Assembly (NCBI RefSeq): GCF_034048115.1
Contig: NZ_CP139145.1
Coordinates: forward strand, 1,240,001-1,304,000
DNA: 64,000 bases
Origin: Pseudarthrobacter sp. IC2-21
GTDB lineage: Bacteria; Actinomycetota; Actinomycetes; Actinomycetales; Micrococcaceae
Direction of reading: 5' to 3'
Within the stretch, counting starts at the first letter, position 1. Every line of letters begins with the position of its first letter. The notes under the pieces were generated by a model, which was given only the letters and a program-made list of their open reading frames with translations, made no database searches and was not told where the DNA came from. Below, one piece after another: positions 32,309 through 41,300 of the stretch. The position numbers and the translations under genes are program-made.

Positions 32309-33952
32309 CTACAGCGGCGCGCACTGCCCGTTAGTGGCCACAAGCTCGCGGATGGCCTCTTCGTTGCCCTGGCGCTTGAGCTGGTTCAGCAGCTCGGCGG
32401 TGATCGGTTCGCCGTCGGGCGTTGTGGTCACCGGGGTGAAGTCCGACGGCGGCGGGGTCTGCTGCGCAGGCATGTCCGCTGGAAGTCCGGCAACCGGCCG
32501 CAAGGGTGCCGCTGCCTGCAGGTGTCCGCCCGCAGCGGCTGCCTCCACCATTCCGTCGGTGGGTGCATCAGCCTGCGGTCCCGAGGCCGATGCCAGGAGC
32601 TGGTCCACCTTGGTGTGGATGACGTCGAAGTCGGGCACGGTGGAGAAGGATGCGTCAAAGTCGGGCGGCCCGATGGTGAGCCGTTTGACCTGCTGCCCCT
32701 TGGCCTTCATGGCCAGATCCACAAAACTGCCCAGCTGCGACGAGGAAATGTTGGACTCCACCACCTTGGTACCGGCACTGGCGATGTCCTCGAATTTGGA
32801 CAGCAGGGTGGCGGGGTCCAACTGCTTCAGCATGGCCTGTTGGACACATTGCTGGCGCTGGATCCGGGAGTAGTCGTCGACGTATTCGCGGGACCGTCCG
32901 TACCACAGCGCATGCTCGCCATCGAGGGTCTGTTCACCGGCGGGAATCCAACCCAGCGGCATGCCGTGGGTCCGCGTCACCTCGTCGAAATAGCCGCTCA
33001 TCGGCACCCAGCCGCCGGCTTTGATCTTGATGCCGCCCATGGCGTCGATGAGTTTGGCGAAGCCGGCCATGTCCACCAGGACATAGGCCTGGACTTTGAG
33101 GCCGAGCGTCCCCGAGACGGCCTCGAGCGTGGCCTGCGCACCGGGATCGGCCACGCCGGGGTAGAGGTCTGCGTGTTCGTTGGTCACTTCGGTGTTGATG
33201 GCGTTGATCAGGCATTCGTCACCGCAGTTGTACCCGTCCGGGTAGATCTTGCGCATCGGGGAGCCCTCGCTGAACTGGGCGTTCTGGAGGTTGCGGGGCA
33301 CGGAGATGATGGCAGTCTGGCCGGACTTGGCGTCGACGCTGAGGACCGAGAGACTGTCCGGGCGCCGTCCGGTGCGGTCATCACCGGCGTCCCCGCCCAT
33401 CATCAGGAAGTTGTAGCGGCCGTCCACGGGATCGATCGCAGGGCCGGTGGAGAAGATATTGCCGATGGCGTTGCGCCCGACGTTGAGCAGGTAGGCGGCA
33501 TAACCCAACGTGCCGCTGCCCAGGACCAAGGCGATAACAAGGGAAATCACGACGGCGGGCCGCGCCCCCGGTGCCAGGAGGACCGGCCTGATCAGCCGCA
33601 GGGTATTGAGAAAGAGGAACGCCCACCCGAGGGCGAGCGCCGCGAGGACCACGATGATCACCAGCGAAGCGAAGGGGTTGGTGATGACGTTTATCAGGAG
33701 GGTGCGGTTGAGGACCAACAGCAGCACTGCTGCCACCAGGACCACCCAGACGGCCAGGGTCACCCGCAGCGCGGTTCGGCCCAGTTTACGGTCGCCGGCC
33801 ACAATCTGGGCGCTTCCGGGTACCAGAAGGGTCATCAGCAGCAGGACAAAGGCCCGTTTGGTCCGGACCGGGGACGAGGCACCGGACGGAAACCGTACGG
33901 GGTCGGTCATGACCGGGCCGGGGGCGGGGTGCTGCAGTTCGCTTCTGGACAT
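32309..33952 (-). CDS. LCP (LytR-CpsA-Psr) family wall-polymer ligase with N-terminal multi-span region
   Basis: 547 residues. About four hydrophobic spans (30-180) precede the extracytoplasmic LCP domain (about 195-430): 'RYNFLMMGGDAGDDRTGRRPDSLSV' begins it, with the phosphate-binding Arg/Asp set continued in 'ISVPRNLQNAQF' and 'YVDDYSRIQRQQCVQQAML'. LCP enzymes transfer lipid-linked glycopolymers to peptidoglycan. A Pro/Ala-rich region and a short C-terminal domain follow. Most LCP proteins have a single anchor span, so the four-span N-terminus is a distinguishing variant. The next gene on this strand is manA, 66 nt away. Confidence 0.9.
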   Translation of the reverse strand: MSRSELQHPAPGPVMTDPVRFPSGASSPVRTKRAFVLLLMTLLVPGSAQIVAGDRKLGRTALRVTLAVWVVLVAAVLLLVLNRTLLINVITNPFASLVIIVVLAALALGWAFLFLNTLRLIRPVLLAPGARPAVVISLVIALVLGSGTLGYAAYLLNVGRNAIGNIFSTGPAIDPVDGRYNFLMMGGDAGDDRTGRRPDSLSVLSVDAKSGQTAIISVPRNLQNAQFSEGSPMRKIYPDGYNCGDECLINAINTEVTNEHADLYPGVADPGAQATLEAVSGTLGLKVQAYVLVDMAGFAKLIDAMGGIKIKAGGWVPMSGYFDEVTRTHGMPLGWIPAGEQTLDGEHALWYGRSREYVDDYSRIQRQQCVQQAMLKQLDPATLLSKFEDIASAGTKVVESNISSSQLGSFVDLAMKAKGQQVKRLTIGPPDFDASFSTVPDFDVIHTKVDQLLASASGPQADAPTDGMVEAAAAGGHLQAAAPLRPVAGLPADMPAQQTPPPSDFTPVTTTPDGEPITAELLNQLKRQGNEEAIRELVATNGQCAPL

Positions 33953-33961
33953 GTTCCCGGC

Positions 33962-34555
33962 CTAGCGGCTGCCCCGGAGGACGCCATTGCCGTCAGCGAA
34001 GACCTCGCTGACCTTCTGCCGGAGGCTGGCTCCCTTACGGGCGGCCGCATTGTTGAGCTCCTGGGCGAAGTCAACAAGGTCTGCACGAAGCGACGCTGCC
34101 ATTGCGTCCGTGCCCGAGGCGAGGATGCGGACGGCGAGCAAGCCGGCGTTGCGGGCGCCCGCTATGGACACGGTGGCGACCGGGACGCCGGCGGGCATCT
34201 GCACGATGGACAGGAGGGAATCCATGCCGTCAAGGGTCTTCAACGGGACGGGAACGCCAATAACGGGCAGGGGAGTCACGCTGGCGAGCATGCCGGGCAG
34301 GTGGGCCGCCCCGCCGGCACCGGCAATGATCACGCGCAGGCCGCGCTCATGGGCGCTCTGCCCGTACTTGATCATTTCCGTGGGCATCCGGTGAGCGGAC
34401 ACCACGTCGGCTTCAAAAGGTATGCCGAATTCAGCCAGAGCATCAGCCGCGGCCTCCATCACCGGCCAGTCCGAATCCGACCCCATGACGAGTCCCACGA
34501 TGGGTCCAGTGCCGGTTTCGGCAGTCCCGCCGCCGGCGGTGGTTTCGATGCTCAT
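33962..34555 (-). CDS. purE: N5-carboxyaminoimidazole ribonucleotide mutase (class I PurE)
   Basis: 197 residues. It moves the carboxyl group of N5-CAIR to give CAIR in de novo purine synthesis. The active-site loop is '[16 protein letters not shown]', the conserved His lies in '[13 protein letters not shown]', and '[12 protein letters not shown]' binds the ribose phosphate. Start codon and purK stop overlap as ATGA, so the two are translationally coupled (purK first). The N-terminus carries about 18 extra residues ([14 protein letters not shown]). Confidence 0.96.
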   Translation of the reverse strand: MSIETTAGGGTAETGTGPIVGLVMGSDSDWPVMEAAADALAEFGIPFEADVVSAHRMPTEMIKYGQSAHERGLRVIIAGAGGAAHLPGMLASVTPLPVIGVPVPLKTLDGMDSLLSIVQMPAGVPVATVSIAGARNAGLLAVRILASGTDAMAASLRADLVDFAQELNNAAARKGASLRQKVSEVFADGNGVLRGSR

Positions 34556-35748
34556 GCGTTCTCCTCGGAAATGCGTGCTGAATCGTCGGCCGGAATCCGG
34601 CCGTCCCGGATGATGGAAGCCACCCGGGTGGCGCGCCGACGCACTGAGTCCACGTCGTCGGTGGAGTCGCCGACAAGGTTGACGTGGCCGATCTTGCGTC
34701 CAGGCCGCACCGACTTGCCGTAACAGTGGACCTTGGCCGCCGGTTCGCTGGCGAGGGCAGCCGGGTACGCCGAGAAGAGGTCCTGGTTGTCGCCGCCGAG
34801 GAAATTCTTCATCACCACCACCGGGCCCAGGACGTCGGTAGCACCCAGCGGAAGGTCCAGGACTGCCCGCAAATGCTGTTCAAACTGGCTGGTGACCGAG
34901 CCGTCCTGTGTCCAGTGACCCGTGTTGTGCGGCCGCATGGCGAGTTCGTTGATGAGGAAACCGGTTCCGGTCCCGGGAGTTTCAAAGAGTTCGGCGGCCA
35001 TCACGCCGGTGACGCCGAGTTCGTTGGCGATGCGCAGCGCCGCGTCTTCGGCCGCTGCCGCAACCTCCAGGGGGATGCCTAGGGCGGGGGCAATGACCTC
35101 GTCGCAGACACCGTCCACCTGGATGGTGTGCACCACGGGCCAGGCCCTCGCTTCGCCGCCGGGGGTCCGCGCCACCAGGGCGGACAATTCGCGGCTGAAT
35201 TCAACCTTCGCTTCGGCGAGCAGCGGACTCATGGCTTCGAACCACGGAGCGGTCCCGTCAGCCTCTTCGGGAGACCCGACGATCTGCACGCCCTTGCCGT
35301 CGTACCCTCCGCGCGGCATCTTGAGGACAACGGGCCAGCCGATGTTGTTACCGAATTCCACCAGGGCGGCGACGTCGGCGACCTCGGCCCACGCCGGGTT
35401 GGGGAGGCCCAGCCTGTCAATGGCCGCGCGCATGACCAGTTTGTCCTGCGCGTTCACCAGGGCATCGGGACCGGGCTGGACGTTGACGCCGGCGGCCAGG
35501 AGCTCGCGAAGGTGATCGTTGGGCACGTGTTCGTGATCAAACGTCATGACATCCAGCCCGTCCGCGAAGTCGAGCAGAGTCTGGAGATCTTTGTAGTCAC
35601 CCACCGGCGACGTCGAGACGGCTGAGACGGCTGAAACGTCCTCAGCTTCGGCAAGCACACGAAGTTCGAAACCAAGGGCGGTGGCGGCTGGGGCCATCAT
35701 GCGCGCAAGCTGGCCGCCGCCAACCACGCCGATTACTGGAAAAGTCAC
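34552..35748 (-). CDS. purK: 5-(carboxyamino)imidazole ribonucleotide synthase
   Basis: 398-residue ATP-grasp enzyme making N5-CAIR from AIR, bicarbonate and ATP. The start at GTG 35748 gives '[18 protein letters not shown]', the standard N-terminal nucleotide-fold motif; the frame stays open to 36024, but that part overlaps the divergent gtrA and is not conserved. ATP-grasp landmarks are '[20 protein letters not shown]' and '[23 protein letters not shown]' (landmark). Bicarbonate from the carbonic anhydrase encoded elsewhere in this window is a substrate. Confidence 0.95.
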   Translation of the reverse strand: MTFPVIGVVGGGQLARMMAPAATALGFELRVLAEAEDVSAVSAVSTSPVGDYKDLQTLLDFADGLDVMTFDHEHVPNDHLRELLAAGVNVQPGPDALVNAQDKLVMRAAIDRLGLPNPAWAEVADVAALVEFGNNIGWPVVLKMPRGGYDGKGVQIVGSPEEADGTAPWFEAMSPLLAEAKVEFSRELSALVARTPGGEARAWPVVHTIQVDGVCDEVIAPALGIPLEVAAAAEDAALRIANELGVTGVMAAELFETPGTGTGFLINELAMRPHNTGHWTQDGSVTSQFEQHLRAVLDLPLGATDVLGPVVVMKNFLGGDNQDLFSAYPAALASEPAAKVHCYGKSVRPGRKIGHVNLVGDSTDDVDSVRRRATRVASIIRDGRIPADDSARISEENA

Positions 35749-35847
35749 ATATGCCAGCCTACAGAAAAGGTCGCCGGATCCCGGCTTTGGGGCGCCACGA
35801 GGCCCGCAAACCCCATAATTCGGCCGCAGCACAACACGGCCGGCAGG

Positions 35848-35874
35848 TTGGTTCCCAGAATTGGGGGCTAAAAT
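35848..35874 (+). promoter_or_regulatory. Candidate promoter of gtrA
   Basis: TTGGTT (35848-35853), 15-nt spacer, TAAAAT (35869-35874), followed by an AT-rich patch unusual for this GC-rich DNA, 46 nt before the gtrA ATG. Confidence 0.35.
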
Positions 35875-35920
35875 AATCTTCTGGCCGTGTGGCCCACAGA
35901 ACGGACGGCCATGGAGGGTC

Positions 35921-36514
35921 ATGATTAACTCACTCGCAGATCGTATCCGGGGACTAGCCTCGCTGTTTTGGCGCGAGGTGGCCAAGTTCGGAGCAGTTGG
36001 CGGTGTGGCGTTCGTCATTGACAACGGCCTGACGTACTACCTGATGCACGGCCCCATGACGGACAGCGAAGCAAAGGCCCGCTTCGTCGGCGCCAGCATC
36101 GCCACAATCTTCTCCTGGGTCGCCAACCGGCTGTGGACATTCCGGCACCGGCGGCAGGCCAACGTGCTCCGCGAATTCCTGATGTTCATCCTCATCAACG
36201 GCATCGGGATCGGCATCTCCACGGGATTCACGGCCCTGGCCAAGTATTCGTTTAACGTGACCGATAAGAACATGCTGTTCGCCGCCGGAGTTGTGGGCAT
36301 CCTGGTGGCCACCGTGGTCCGCTTCTTTGCCTACCGGTTCCTTGTCTTCAACCAGGAACTGGACCAGGAGCCGGAGTTCTCGCACGACCACGAGATCATC
36401 GAGGGGCATCCCCAGGACAAGGCCGCGGCGGCAAGCATCCCGGGAGGTCCGGCAGGCACACGCGGCTCAGAAGTTCCTGATCAGGATGCATCGGGAAGTA
36501 CCAGGCAGTCCTGA
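35921..36514 (+). CDS. GtrA family membrane protein
   Basis: 197 residues with four spans (about 22-150). The GtrA signature segments are 'FGAVGGVAFVIDNGLTYYL', 'ATIFSWVANRLWTFRHRR' and 'VATVVRFFAYRFLVF'. Family members are thought to flip or deliver undecaprenyl-linked sugars for wall glycopolymers. The start ATG 35921 follows ATGGAGGGTC. About 55 polar C-terminal residues are cytoplasmic. Its position next to purK matches Rv3277. Confidence 0.9.
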   Translation: MINSLADRIRGLASLFWREVAKFGAVGGVAFVIDNGLTYYLMHGPMTDSEAKARFVGASIATIFSWVANRLWTFRHRRQANVLREFLMFILINGIGIGISTGFTALAKYSFNVTDKNMLFAAGVVGILVATVVRFFAYRFLVFNQELDQEPEFSHDHEIIEGHPQDKAAAASIPGGPAGTRGSEVPDQDASGSTRQS

Positions 36515-36583
36515 CCGCTGAGGCCGCGTCTTTCGCCGGCCGCGGCTCCCGTGGAGTTCCCTGAGTTGGCGGGACGGGCATCC

Positions 36584-36617
36584 CTTATGTCCCCTGAACG
36601 CTTACGTCCCCTGAATG
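36584..36617. repeat. 17-nt tandem duplication at the 3' end of the TIGR03089 gene
   Basis: CTTATGTCCCCTGAACG (36584-36600) is followed directly by CTTACGTCCCCTGAATG (36601-36617), two mismatches. The gene's stop codon lies in the second copy as written. Confidence 0.8.
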
Positions 36618-37300
36618 CGTTCCGCTGCCAGGAGCTGGTCCGTTAGCTGCACCTCGGTGTGGGCCAGCACCACTGAACCCCCGCCGTGCCAGGCGCCCAG
36701 GCAGTTCGCCAGTGCCGCTTCCAAACCATCGCCTGCCGTCACCAGGAGCCTCACGCCCTCATCGTGCGGTGCCGAGAAACCTGTGATCAGGTCGGCGTGG
36801 CGGTGACGCGTTCCCCGTCGGTCGGTGACAGCGAAGCCGGACCCGGACGGATCTGAGTGGGCCATAAAAATGTCACCGTGTGAACGCACTTCCGCCGCGT
36901 AGTCGATGACTCCGGCAGGAAGTTCTCCCGGCCACCGCATCGCCAGCGCGGGCAGGGCGACGGCAATGACGGCGTCGTACGTTCCTGCCCCGGTTCCGGG
37001 GTTGTCCGTAACGAGCAAATCGGCCTCGCCCCCGTCAAGGACTGTCTCCATGCCGAGCTGCCAGGCGGCGAGGGCCCAAATCATTGATTTCCAATGGACC
37101 GGTAAGTCAAGGCGCAACCGCATTTCCGGTTCGGCGTCCAGTTCGTCCTGCAGCAGGTTGCCGGTTTTGGCGACCCAGTTGTCCAGAACCCGGCCTGAAA
37201 GTTCCACCCGTTCGGAGTCCGGTCCGTACCAGGTGAGCCGGGGAGAGGTGGAGTGGCCGGAACGCAGGCTGGTCATCAGTTCGATCGCCGGGATACTCAT
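36602..37300 (-). CDS. TIGR03089 family protein (short AMP-binding-like)
   Basis: 232 residues. It resembles the N-terminal part of acyl-adenylate-forming enzymes: 'RLTWYGPDSERVELSGRVL' (as in acyl-CoA ligase N-termini) and 'GVRLLVTAGDGLEAALANCL', but it lacks the catalytic P-loop and the C-terminal domain, so it is not a functional ligase by itself. The role is unknown. ATG 37300 gives MSIPAIELMTSL; the longer frame to 37408 is unsupported. It is divergent from whiB with a CRP-type site in between, as for Rv3268 near Rv3267. Confidence 0.83.
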   Translation of the reverse strand: MSIPAIELMTSLRSGHSTSPRLTWYGPDSERVELSGRVLDNWVAKTGNLLQDELDAEPEMRLRLDLPVHWKSMIWALAAWQLGMETVLDGGEADLLVTDNPGTGAGTYDAVIAVALPALAMRWPGELPAGVIDYAAEVRSHGDIFMAHSDPSGSGFAVTDRRGTRHRHADLITGFSAPHDEGVRLLVTAGDGLEAALANCLGAWHGGGSVVLAHTEVQLTDQLLAAERIQGT

Positions 37301-37393
37301 GGCACCATCTTGCCACGCGTGCCGGGGGCCACGCCCGGCCCGGGGAAAACGCCCGGGGCCGCCGAGCCGGGGCTTTGACCAGGCGAAAAGCCC

Positions 37394-37409
37394 TGTGATG
37401 TTAGTCACA
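37394..37409. promoter_or_regulatory. Perfect CRP/GlxR-type binding site
   Basis: TGTGA-TGTTAG-TCACA, exactly the TGTGA-N6-TCACA consensus, extended to C...G on both sides. It lies 94 nt upstream of the TIGR03089 start and 308 nt upstream of the whiB start. Confidence 0.7.
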
Positions 37410-37596
37410 GTTAATTCGTCCGCCTATTTGTCTTATTGGCTTCGCGCCTGTACATTCGGCCGGTATTCATGGGAATCCGGTCCCGTGGTCGTCGTTCCGG
37501 GGCCTGCGCCGTCCGCCGCGCCGAGCGTGGTGAAAATTATCCGGGCGTGGCGTGACGGCGTTTCGCCGGAAAAGGTGATTATTATCCAGCGACGGC

Positions 37597-37626
37597 TTGA
37601 CTCTCCGCTAGTTACACACGTGTAAT
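37597..37626 (+). promoter_or_regulatory. Candidate sigma-70-type promoter of whiB
   Basis: TTGACT (37597-37602), 18-nt spacer, TGTAAT (37621-37626), about 90 nt before the GTG. Confidence 0.5.
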
Positions 37627-37716
37627 TAGATATCGAAAGCGACTGCATAAATACCCGCACTCAACCGAGTGTCAACGGGAACCATACAGTGGCAGCAAAC
37701 TTTCAGGAGGGTCGCC

Positions 37717-38250
37717 GTGGGGCAAGCAGAGCGTATCCATGAAGATGCCGTCGCCGGCCAGGCTACGGCGAAATACCGCGCAAGGGGAGTACCCAGCGAC
37801 TGGTATGTGGATCCCGCCGATCCTGACGCTGCGGACCGCTACAACCGCACCACAAAGGATTCCCTCCAGGACCAGGCCACGGCCTTCCTGGCGGCCCACG
37901 AAGCGCTCCTTGACGGCGGACATGACGAGGATGACCTTGACCCGCCCATGGAACTGCGCACTCCCGGCCCGGAAGCGACCCAGCCGGTATGGATCGGACT
38001 GCCGTTCCAGCAGGACTTTGACGACGAAGGTGAACTTGGCTGGCAGACTGATGCCCTGTGTGCCCAGACTGACCCGGAAGCGTTCTTTCCGGAAAAGGGT
38101 GGATCCACACGCGACGCCAAGAAAGTGTGCGGCGCATGCAATGTGCGTTCACAGTGCCTCGAATATGCGCTGGCGAATGATGAACGGTTCGGCATTTGGG
38201 GCGGCCTTTCCGAGCGTGAACGCCGGCGGCTAAGGAAGCGAGCAAGCTAA
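37717..38250 (+). CDS. WhiB family iron-sulfur transcription factor (WhiB2/WhmD-like)
   Basis: 177 residues. The C-terminal WhiB domain has four cluster Cys: Cys115 ('DALCAQTDP'), Cys138, Cys141 and Cys147 ('KKVCGACNVRSQCLEYAL'), then the G-I-W-G-G turn and the basic 'RERRRLRKR' DNA-binding tail. WhiB2/WhmD controls cell division and septation. The first ~100 residues are a Wbl-unrelated acidic extension; mycobacterial WhiB2 is about 90 residues in total. GTG 37717 follows AGGAGG at a spacing of 6, which decides the start. Synteny with DUF3499 and the metallopeptidase gene supports the WhiB2 subfamily. Confidence 0.92.
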   Translation: MGQAERIHEDAVAGQATAKYRARGVPSDWYVDPADPDAADRYNRTTKDSLQDQATAFLAAHEALLDGGHDEDDLDPPMELRTPGPEATQPVWIGLPFQQDFDDEGELGWQTDALCAQTDPEAFFPEKGGSTRDAKKVCGACNVRSQCLEYALANDERFGIWGGLSERERRRLRKRAS

Positions 38251-38269
38251 TTCTTCAGGAAGTACACGT

Positions 38270-38301
38270 CACTGCCGTTGTGGTTTCCCACAACGGCAGT
38301 G
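38270..38301. other. Perfect 14-bp hairpin at the start of the membrane glycosyltransferase gene
   Basis: CACTGCCGTTGTGG (38270-38283) and CCACAACGGCAGTG (38288-38301) with a TTTC loop. The first canonical start codon (GTG 38280) lies in the left arm. No T-run follows, so this is not an ordinary terminator. Confidence 0.85.
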
Positions 38302-41300
38302 CCTATCTCCCCAGAACCCTGGCCGCCCTCGCGGACCAGACCCGGCCAGCGGATTCCGTCATCGGAGTGGATACCGGCTCGCGCGATGACTCTGCTGCCC
38401 TCCTCGAACGGGCTCTGGGAACAGAGAACGTCATTGGTGTTCCCCACGGCAGGAGCGGGATGGGCGGCGCTGTGCGCGCCGGCCTCAGCGCGCGCTCGCC
38501 CTGGGGAGGTGAGCCGGACCGGGCCGCCAGAGAGTGGATTTGGCTGCTCCATGATGATGCGGCTCCGGCGCCGGAGGCGCTGGCGGAGCTGCTGGGTGCC
38601 GTGGAGCGCGCACCCTCTGTCACGGTGGCCGGGTGCAAGCAACTGGACTGGCACAGCGAACGCCGCCTGATCGACGTCGGACTGTCCACCAGCAGGTGGG
38701 CTGAGCGCCTTACCCTCATCGACGCCGATGAACTTGATCAGGGCCAGTACAACGGCCGTTCGGACACCTTTGCTGTCAACTCAGCCGGCATGCTGGTGCG
38801 GCGTGACATCTGGGAACACCTGTCGGGCTTCGACCCCGCCCTGCCAGGCACCGGCGATGACGTGGACTTCTGCTGGCGCAACCGTCTCGCCGGGCATCGG
38901 GTGGTGGTGGTGCCTACGGCGCGGATGTTCCATGTTGCCCATCGGCCGCACGGGCAGGGCAACCCCTCGGCAGCCCGCAAAGCACAGGTACACCTCCGGC
39001 TGAAGCACGCGCCCCTGTGGAAGGTTCCTGTCCACGCCGTGGGCGCGCTGCTCGGTAGCCTCTTTAAACTCGTGCTCAGCGTCGCCGTTAAGGACCCGGG
39101 ACATGGCTTCTCTCAACTCGTAGCCACGTTCGCGGCCCTGGCCAGGCCTGCCGCGCTGGCCAAATCGCGCCGCACGGCAGCCAGCACACGCCGGATCCGG
39201 CGGTCTGTCATCAAGAAACTGCAGACCCCCCGCCGTGAAGTGTGGAACCACCGCCGCTCGCTCATCGAAGCGCTGGGCGCGGACAAGTCCACCGCCGACG
39301 GCCTGGTCCAGGATCCGCTGGCGGACCAACCGACGGGCGACTCCTCCGACGACTTCGCGGCGCTGACCACCACCGAGCGCGGCTGGGTGGGCACCGGCGC
39401 TCTCGCTGCCATCATCATTGCGTCGGCCGCTTCGCTCACAGCTCTCAGCGGCCTGTTCCGGGCCGAAGCCGTTTCCGGGGGCGGACTGATTCCGGTCTCG
39501 GCTTCCCTGAGCGAAATCTGGCATCACGCCTCAAGTTGGTGGATCAGCCTGGGGGCAGGCCTTCCCGGCAAGGGTGACCCCTTCGACTACGTGCTGTGGA
39601 TCCTCGGCGTTCTCGGTGGCGGAGATGCCAACGCGGCTATGGCCTGGCTGCTTCTGCTCGCTGCCCCGCTGTCCGGTTTAACGGCGTGGTTTGCCGCTGG
39701 CGGGGTAACCGTCCGCCGACGCTTCCGCTTCATTGCGGCGCTCTTCTGGGCTGCCGCACCAGCCCTCCAGGTGGCCCTCAACCAAGGCCGGGCGGGGGCG
39801 CTGATCGCGCACATCATGATCCCGTTGCTGGTGTTGGCGCTGCTGCGCGCCACAGGTTCCGCCGTGGGCCATGGGAGGTTCGCCCTGCCGTCACCGGGGG
39901 AGCTCCGGTTCCCCGAAAAGCCGCCTGCACGGCCCGGGATCAACGGCCTGCCGTCCTGGACTGCCGCGGCAGCCGCCGGCCTGGCCCTGGCCGTGGTGGC
40001 GGCCTGCGCACCCGTGCTCCTGGTCCCTGCTGCGGTGCTGATTGTGCTGTGCGGGCTGATGCTGGGCAGGCGTGGGCGCACCGTGTGGTGGGCGCTGCTG
40101 CCCAGCGCCGCACTGTTTCTTCCGTTCGGGCTCTCCGTCATCGACAGGCCGCGTGCGCTCCTGGCTGATCCTGGTGTGCCGCTCGGATTTGACGCGGCCC
40201 CGCTGTGGCAGCAGGTGCTGGGCCAGCCGCTGCTGTTCGCTCCGGATGGCGGCCTGTCCGGCCTTCCCTGGTTCAGCGGCGGAGCCGTCCCCTGGGCGAT
40301 TCTCCTGGCACTGCTTGTGGCCGTCCCGGTCCTGCTGCTGGGAGTGGCTGCACTTTTTCTCCCTGGCAAACGGAGCGGGACCGCCCGCGCCCTCTGGGCC
40401 GCGGCACTGACCATCCTGGTGGGCGGCTGGTTTGCCAGCCATGTCGCCACGGCCGCCAGTGCCGATAGCCTGGTTACCCCGTTCACCGGCCCGGCTGTTT
40501 CCGCCGCCGGTTTCGCACTCCTGGCAGCGGCGCTCATCGGCGCGGAGCGCCTCTTGGACGCGGCACACCGCTCGGCCTCGCGGAACGCCAGCCGCAGCGT
40601 GGCACTTCGTGCTGCCACCGCCGTCGCCATGGTGCTGCTCCTGGCCGGTCCGTTGGCAGGCATGGCCGTATGGTCTGCCCAGAACGTCCTTCGGCCCGCC
40701 GCCCCGGCGCAGGCCTACGACGGTCCGGCGGACGCCGGGCTGGGCACGCCCCGGCTCGTTGAGGCTGCCGGCGCCCGGACCCTTCCCGCCACGGCGATTG
40801 ACCGTGGCACCGGGCCGGAGCAGTCCCGCACCCTGCTCATCAGCACCCACGAGAACGGGACGTTTGACGCGGCCCTGATGCGCGGTGCGGGAACCACCCT
40901 GGACAGCCTTTCCGCCATTGCGGCAGCCCGCAACATCATGGGTGCCCCGGGCCAGGAGACAATCCGGGAAGACGACGACGTCACAGGCTCGCTGCGCAGC
41001 GTTGTGGCCACACTGGTGGCCGGGCAGGGTGTGGATCCCCGGCCGGAGTTGGAGCGCCTGGGTGCCGGGTTTGTGGTGCTGCGCTCCGCGGACACGGCAG
41101 CCCAGTTAACCGCGAGCAGGATGGACGCCGTGCCTGGCCTGGTTGCCGTGGGGCAGACGGATGTGGGCTGGCTCTGGCGGATCACCCCGCTCAACCAGCC
41201 TGCCCTGCATCCTGCCGACGTCGCCCACCGCGTTCGGATTGTGGACCCTGCCGGAGCCACGGTGACCCTGGTGCCTTCCAAAAACGACGACGTCGACAGC

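Larger units (their letters stand above)
37301..37716. other. 416-nt divergent regulatory region between TIGR03089 and whiB
   Basis: No convincing gene. It holds a perfect CRP/GlxR-type palindrome (37394-37409), a sigma-70-like promoter toward whiB (37597-37626), an ACACGTGT palindrome (37615-37622) and locally AT-rich DNA at 37400-37440 and 37570-37660. Confidence 0.6.

Noticed and set aside
32291..34723. 810-codon plus-strand open frame opposite LCP and purE
   Set aside because: It is the antisense of two well-supported minus-strand genes; long shadow frames are expected in GC-rich DNA, and it encodes no recognisable domain.
37469..37555. 28-codon frame in the whiB upstream region
   Set aside because: No ribosome site and Arg-rich chance-like composition.
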